Source: Peptostreptococcaceae bacterium (lineage in GTDB: Bacteria > Bacillota > Clostridia > Peptostreptococcales > BM714). From it: DNA of 47,227 nucleotides. Below are positions 44,903-47,227 of the stretch, piece after piece. Both the position numbers and the translations under genes were made by a program. Numbering within the stretch: position 1 is the first letter of the stretch; each line of letters opens with the position of its first letter. The notes under the pieces are model-generated. The model had not been told where the DNA came from. It ran no database searches and saw only the letters and a program-made list of their open reading frames with translations. The stretch lies in NCBI GenBank assembly GCA_016649995.1, contig JAENWJ010000009.1, forward strand, positions 1-47,227. Direction: 5' to 3'.

Positions 44903-45009
44903 TTTGAAGCTATCCCCCTGATAACTTCAAATTATATTATTTTTATTCCCAATACCCTTTTTAAGATTTTGAAGGCCTTGCCTTTTGCGAAGCCTTCGCT
45001 TTTTTTTTG
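44903..45009 (+). ncRNA. Possible leader RNA or small RNA with 5' hairpin and 3' terminator
   Basis: Between a good promoter and the yprB start, the plus strand can form a 7-bp hairpin right at the expected 5' end (TTTGAAG 44903-44909 with CTTCAAA 44925-44931). About 35 nt later comes a terminator-like stem (GAAGGC with GCCTTC, about 44969-44994) followed by nine T residues. A transcript would be about 100 nt. It could be an attenuation leader for yprB or an independent small RNA. I do not recognise a riboswitch class. Confidence 0.4.
44969..45006 (+). terminator. Terminator-like hairpin before yprB
   Basis: GAAGGC/GCCTTC stem, with an alternative GCGAA/TTCGC inner stem, followed by a run of nine T residues on the plus strand. 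No rightward gene ends here, so it interrupts the yprB leader. Confidence 0.6.
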
Positions 45010-45063
45010 GGGTTTTTTAGTTTATTATATTCTTATGACATAAATTTTTGCGAGGAACAACCT

Positions 45064-46065
45064 ATGATACACATTAAAAAAATCCTTTCACTTCCTTTTC
45101 CAATAATACATCCGGCCATCGAAGCGTCAGTCAAGAAGAATGGATTAATTTTCGACATAGAGACAACCGGATTAAATCCCCATAAAAACCAGGTAATTCT
45201 TATAGGATTTGCACGATTTGACAAAAAAGGACGATTTGTCTTGAATCAATTATTTCTTGACAACCCCTCCGAAGAGGCTGAAATGCTTTCAATCTTTCAC
45301 CGTATTGCAGCCTCAAGCGGATTCTTTGTTACCTATAACGGCAATAGTTTCGATTTACCGTTCATTAACACTCGAATGAAAAAACATTCGCAAAAACAAA
45401 AATTAGATTCCTTCTATAATGTAGACTTAATGCGTGTACTCCAAACAAAGTATTTCAATTTGCCCATACCTGACTACAAACTCAAAACTGTCGAAAAATA
45501 CATGGGGATTTCTAGAACTGACCGCATAAGCGGCAAAGAAAGCGTAGAACTTTACGAACGCTATCTTTCAACCAAGGATCCTTTCATACAATCAAAGATT
45601 CTTCTGCATAATTCAGACGATATAATAAATCTATTCAAATTGCTTAAAGTTTTTGAACTTACAGATAATCCCGAGATATTTTTCGATTTAAGCAATGAAG
45701 TAAATATTGCCAACATCACCTTCCGTTTTCAAAGATTCAAAATATCCGGCGATTTTATCCTTTTAAGCGGCATATGCCTTGAAGCCCAAGCCCTAGACTA
45801 TGCCTACAATGATGCGCTCTTTTCATTTGAACTGAATTCCAAAGATGGGCTTTTCAATTTACGCATTCCGGTTTTACACAAAAACATCAATAGCACAGCC
45901 TATTCGCTGATTGACAGCAACTCCATTGCTTTTACAAGTGAATTAATTAATTCCTTCATTTTTGACAATCCTCACCATATGGTGATTTCAACCAACGGAA
46001 TAATTGACAAGAACAATATCTTAAACTTAAGCAGTATTATTCTTAAAAAAATTTTAGCACCATAA
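45064..46065 (+). CDS. yprB: YprB-like ribonuclease H-fold exonuclease
   Basis: 333 residues. The DEDD-type exonuclease core lies at about 30-210: F-D-I-E-T-T-G-L near residue 31, T-Y-N-G-N-S-F-D-L-P-F near 97, and H-N-S-D-D-I near 180 for the later acids. This is the COG3359/YprB group, predicted nucleases of unknown substrate. The last about 120 residues have no motif I know. ATG at 45064 is 7 nt after GAGGA; an upstream in-frame start would lie inside the terminator-like leader. It runs opposite to its neighbours and ends at a strong hairpin before the tRNA array. Confidence 0.85.
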   Translation: MIHIKKILSLPFPIIHPAIEASVKKNGLIFDIETTGLNPHKNQVILIGFARFDKKGRFVLNQLFLDNPSEEAEMLSIFHRIAASSGFFVTYNGNSFDLPFINTRMKKHSQKQKLDSFYNVDLMRVLQTKYFNLPIPDYKLKTVEKYMGISRTDRISGKESVELYERYLSTKDPFIQSKILLHNSDDIINLFKLLKVFELTDNPEIFFDLSNEVNIANITFRFQRFKISGDFILLSGICLEAQALDYAYNDALFSFELNSKDGLFNLRIPVLHKNINSTAYSLIDSNSIAFTSELINSFIFDNPHHMVISTNGIIDKNNILNLSSIILKKILAP

Positions 46066-46097
46066 AAAAAGCTGATTCATAAGAATCAGCTTTTTTT
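46064..46097. terminator. Bidirectional terminator between yprB and the tRNA array
   Basis: Perfect 15-bp inverted repeat (seven A plus GCTGATTC; GAATCAGC plus seven T) with a 4-nt loop, with a T7 run on both strands. It ends both rightward yprB and the leftward tRNA transcript. Confidence 0.9.
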
Positions 46098-46098
46098 A

Positions 46099-46174
46099 TG
46101 GTGCCCAGAGGCGGAATCGAACCACCGACACGGGGATTTTCAGTCCCCTGCTCTACCGACTGAGCTATCTGGGC
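46099..46174 (-). tRNA. tRNA-Phe (GAA)
   Basis: 76 nt with encoded CCA. Full cloverleaf on the minus strand: GCCCAGA acceptor, anticodon loop CTGAAAA within a GGGGA/TCCCC stem, TTCGATT T loop. Last tRNA of the leftward array. Confidence 0.97.
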
Positions 46175-46178
46175 AAAA

Positions 46179-46255
46179 TGGTGGGCCTTCAGGGACTCGA
46201 ACCCCGGACCTGCCGGTTATGAGCCGGATGCTCTAACCAACTGAGCTAAAGGCCC
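46179..46255 (-). tRNA. tRNA with CAU anticodon (Met, or lysidine-type Ile)
   Basis: 77 nt with encoded CCA, acceptor GGGCCTT, anticodon loop CTCATAA. The position 27-43 pair is a T-C mismatch. The CAT anticodon could be elongator Met or tRNA-Ile2; the body resembles clostridial tRNA-Met in arrays of this type, but I cannot decide from sequence alone. It is not the initiator, since the acceptor is fully paired at 1-72. Confidence 0.85.
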
Positions 46256-46258
46256 CAA

Positions 46259-46335
<77 letters not shown>

Positions 46336-46342
46336 TCAATGG

Positions 46343-46419
46343 TGGTCGGGATGACAGGATTCGAACCTGCGGCCCTTTGGTCCCAAACCAAATGCGCTAC
46401 CAAGCTGCGCTACATCCCG
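46343..46419 (-). tRNA. tRNA-Pro (TGG)
   Basis: 77 nt with encoded CCA, acceptor CGGGATG/CATCCCG, anticodon loop TTTGGGA, the conserved Pro D-arm GCGC. Confidence 0.96.
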
Positions 46420-46448
46420 ACGAAAAAACTATTCAAATATGGTACTAA

Positions 46449-46524
46449 TGGCAGGGGTAGCAGGATTTGAACCCACGACGCATGGTTTTGGAGACCATCG
46501 CTCTACCAACTGAGCTATACCCCT
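46449..46524 (-). tRNA. tRNA-Trp (CCA)
   Basis: 76 nt with encoded CCA and discriminator G, acceptor AGGGGTA/TACCCCT, anticodon loop CTCCAAA within an ATGGT/ACCAT stem. Confidence 0.97.
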
Positions 46525-46533
46525 AAAAATCAA

Positions 46534-46624
46534 TGGCGGAGAAGGTGGGGTTCGAACCCACGCACCGGTCACCCGGCCTAACGATTTAGCAAACCGTCCT
46601 CTTGAGCCACTTGAGTACTTCTCC
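46534..46624 (-). tRNA. tRNA-Ser (GCT)
   Basis: 91 nt with a long variable arm typical of Ser, acceptor GGAGAAG/CTTCTCC, anticodon loop TTGCTAA, discriminator G, CCA encoded. Confidence 0.96.
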
Positions 46625-46654
46625 TAGTTGCTTGCTTATATTCTAATGTATTAC

Positions 46655-46743
46655 TGGCGGAGAGGGTGGGATTCGAACCCACGTGGGCTCGCACCCTAAC
46701 GGTTTTCAAGACCGCCCCGTTATGACCACTTCGGTACCTCTCC
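46655..46743 (-). tRNA. tRNA-Ser (TGA)
   Basis: 89 nt with a long variable arm, acceptor GGAGAGG/CCTCTCC, anticodon loop CTTGAAA, discriminator G, CCA encoded. Confidence 0.96.
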
Positions 46744-46748
46744 TCGTT

Positions 46749-46824
46749 TGGTGACCCATCCGCGACTCGAACGCGGGACACCCTGATTAAAAGTCAGATG
46801 CTCTGCCAACTGAGCTAATGGGCC
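46749..46824 (-). tRNA. tRNA-Lys (TTT)
   Basis: 76 nt, acceptor GGCCCAT with ATGGGTC (one G-T pair), anticodon loop CTTTTAA within TCTGA/TCAGG, CCA encoded. Confidence 0.96.
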
Positions 46825-46828
46825 GTGA

Positions 46829-46904
46829 TGGCTGGGGATACTGGACTCGAACCAGTGAATGCAGGAGTCAAAGTCCTGTGCCTTACCGACTTGGCGAATC
46901 CCCA
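46829..46904 (-). tRNA. tRNA-Gln (TTG)
   Basis: 76 nt, acceptor TGGGGAT/ATCCCCA, anticodon loop CTTTGAC within CAGGA/TCCTG, discriminator G, CCA encoded. The U1-A72 pair is characteristic of Gln. Confidence 0.96.
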
Positions 46905-46909
46905 TCGTA

Positions 46910-46986
46910 TGGCGTGCCCACAAGGATTCGAACCCCGGACACACGGTTTAGAAGGCCGTTGCTCTATCCTACCGAGCTATGAGCAC
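46910..46986 (-). tRNA. tRNA-Arg (TCT)
   Basis: 77 nt, acceptor GTGCTCA/TGGGCAC (one T-G pair), anticodon loop CTTCTAA, discriminator G, CCA encoded. The last anticodon-stem pair is a C-A mismatch. Confidence 0.94.
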
Positions 46987-47004
46987 AACTTTTTAAAATT
47001 AATC

Positions 47005-47078
47005 TGGAGCGGGTGAAGGGGATCGAACCCTCGCAACCGGCTTGGAAGGCCGGGGCTCTACCACTGAGCTACACCCGC
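47005..47078 (-). tRNA. tRNA-Gly (TCC)
   Basis: 74 nt, acceptor GCGGGTG/CACCCGC, anticodon loop CTTCCAA within CCGGC/GCCGG, discriminator T, CCA encoded. Confidence 0.96.
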
Positions 47079-47082
47079 ATAT

Positions 47083-47157
47083 TGGAGCGAAAGACGGGAT
47101 TTGAACCCGCGACCCTCGCCTTGGCAAGGCGATGCTCTACCACTGAGCCACTTTCGC
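47083..47157 (-). tRNA. tRNA-Gly (GCC)
   Basis: 75 nt, acceptor GCGAAAG/CTTTCGC, anticodon loop TTGCCAA within TCGCC/GGCGA, discriminator T, CCA encoded. Confidence 0.96.
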
Positions 47158-47165
47158 ATGGCATT

Positions 47166-47227
47166 TGGTGGAGGGAGAAGGATTTGAACCTTCGTAGGCT
47201 GCGCCGACGGATTTACAGTCCGTTCCC
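47166..47227 (-). tRNA. tRNA-Tyr (GTA), partial
   Basis: 3' 62 nt of a tRNA cut by the window end: anticodon loop CTGTAAA within ACGGA/TCCGT, long variable arm, TTCAAAT T loop, acceptor strand ending TCCCTCC, discriminator A, CCA encoded. The D arm and 5' acceptor lie outside. The GTA anticodon plus long variable arm identifies Tyr. Confidence 0.92.

Noticed and set aside
44849-45043. 64-codon rightward frame ahead of yprB
   Set aside because: It runs through the promoter and the T9 terminator-like element, has no ribosome site, and the composition simply reflects AT-rich DNA.

Overview
The window is AT-rich bacterial chromosome, most likely from an anaerobic Clostridia-class Firmicute. This is inferred from gene content. 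It has a six-subunit Rnf complex with a long polyferredoxin RnfB, the six-cysteine SCIFF peptide with its radical-SAM maturase, HemZ, DUF4321, a SpoIID-like protein, a sensory-type [FeFe]-hydrogenase cassette, GAAC-N4-GTTC LexA boxes, many TTG/GTG starts and GGAGG-type ribosome binding sites. I cannot name the genus. Nearly everything is vertical core genome; I see no insertion sequence, prophage or CRISPR array.

Layout, mostly transcribed leftward. (1) 1-4,800: cell-shape operon DUF4321-maf-radC-mreB-mreC-mreD-PBP2, with PBP2 cut by the window edge. (2) 4,885-9,993: rnfCDGEAB, the Na+/H+-pumping ferredoxin:NAD oxidoreductase, ended by a hairpin. (3) 10,187-14,732: a cassette of signalling-type genes (SPOR-like membrane protein, DRTGG protein, RsbW/RsbT-like ATPase, degenerate [FeFe]-hydrogenase, second DRTGG/HPr-kinase-like protein, PHP phosphoesterase, HATPase). 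It is continuous with (4) 14,768-19,540: hemZ, an MBL hydrolase, dtd and relA. (5) 19,658-22,973: apt, recJ, lapA. (6) 23,118-33,773: secF, secD, gamma-carbonic-anhydrase-like protein, scfB, scfA, yajC, tgt, queA, spoIID-like, ruvB, ruvA, ruvC. (7) 33,856-34,432: a divergent pair, a 30-residue membrane miniprotein and a YneA-like LysM protein with two LexA boxes. (8) 34,763-38,769: yebC, nadE, a CoA-binding protein, yigZ, hflX. (9) 38,901-42,014: a rightward class A penicillin-binding protein. (10) 42,078-44,791: a four-TM protein, thiI and a NifS/IscS cysteine desulfurase. (11) 45,064-46,065: rightward yprB-like exonuclease. (12) 46,099-47,227: a leftward array of at least 13 tRNA genes.

Themes. 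Envelope growth (MreBCD, PBP2, PBP1A, SpoIID-like, YneA-like), energy and redox sensing (Rnf plus the sensory hydrogenase cassette), protein export (YajC, SecDF) and tRNA or translation maintenance (Tgt, QueA, ThiI/NifS, Dtd, HflX) dominate. The most interesting points are the sensory-hydrogenase cassette beside rnf rather than hydrogenase genes, the SCIFF system inside a Sec gene run with an internal terminator, the dual LexA-box promoter facing an overlooked miniprotein, and a strong promoter-hairpin-terminator leader upstream of yprB. Start codons were chosen by eye from ribosome-binding-site spacing and family N-termini; no search was run.
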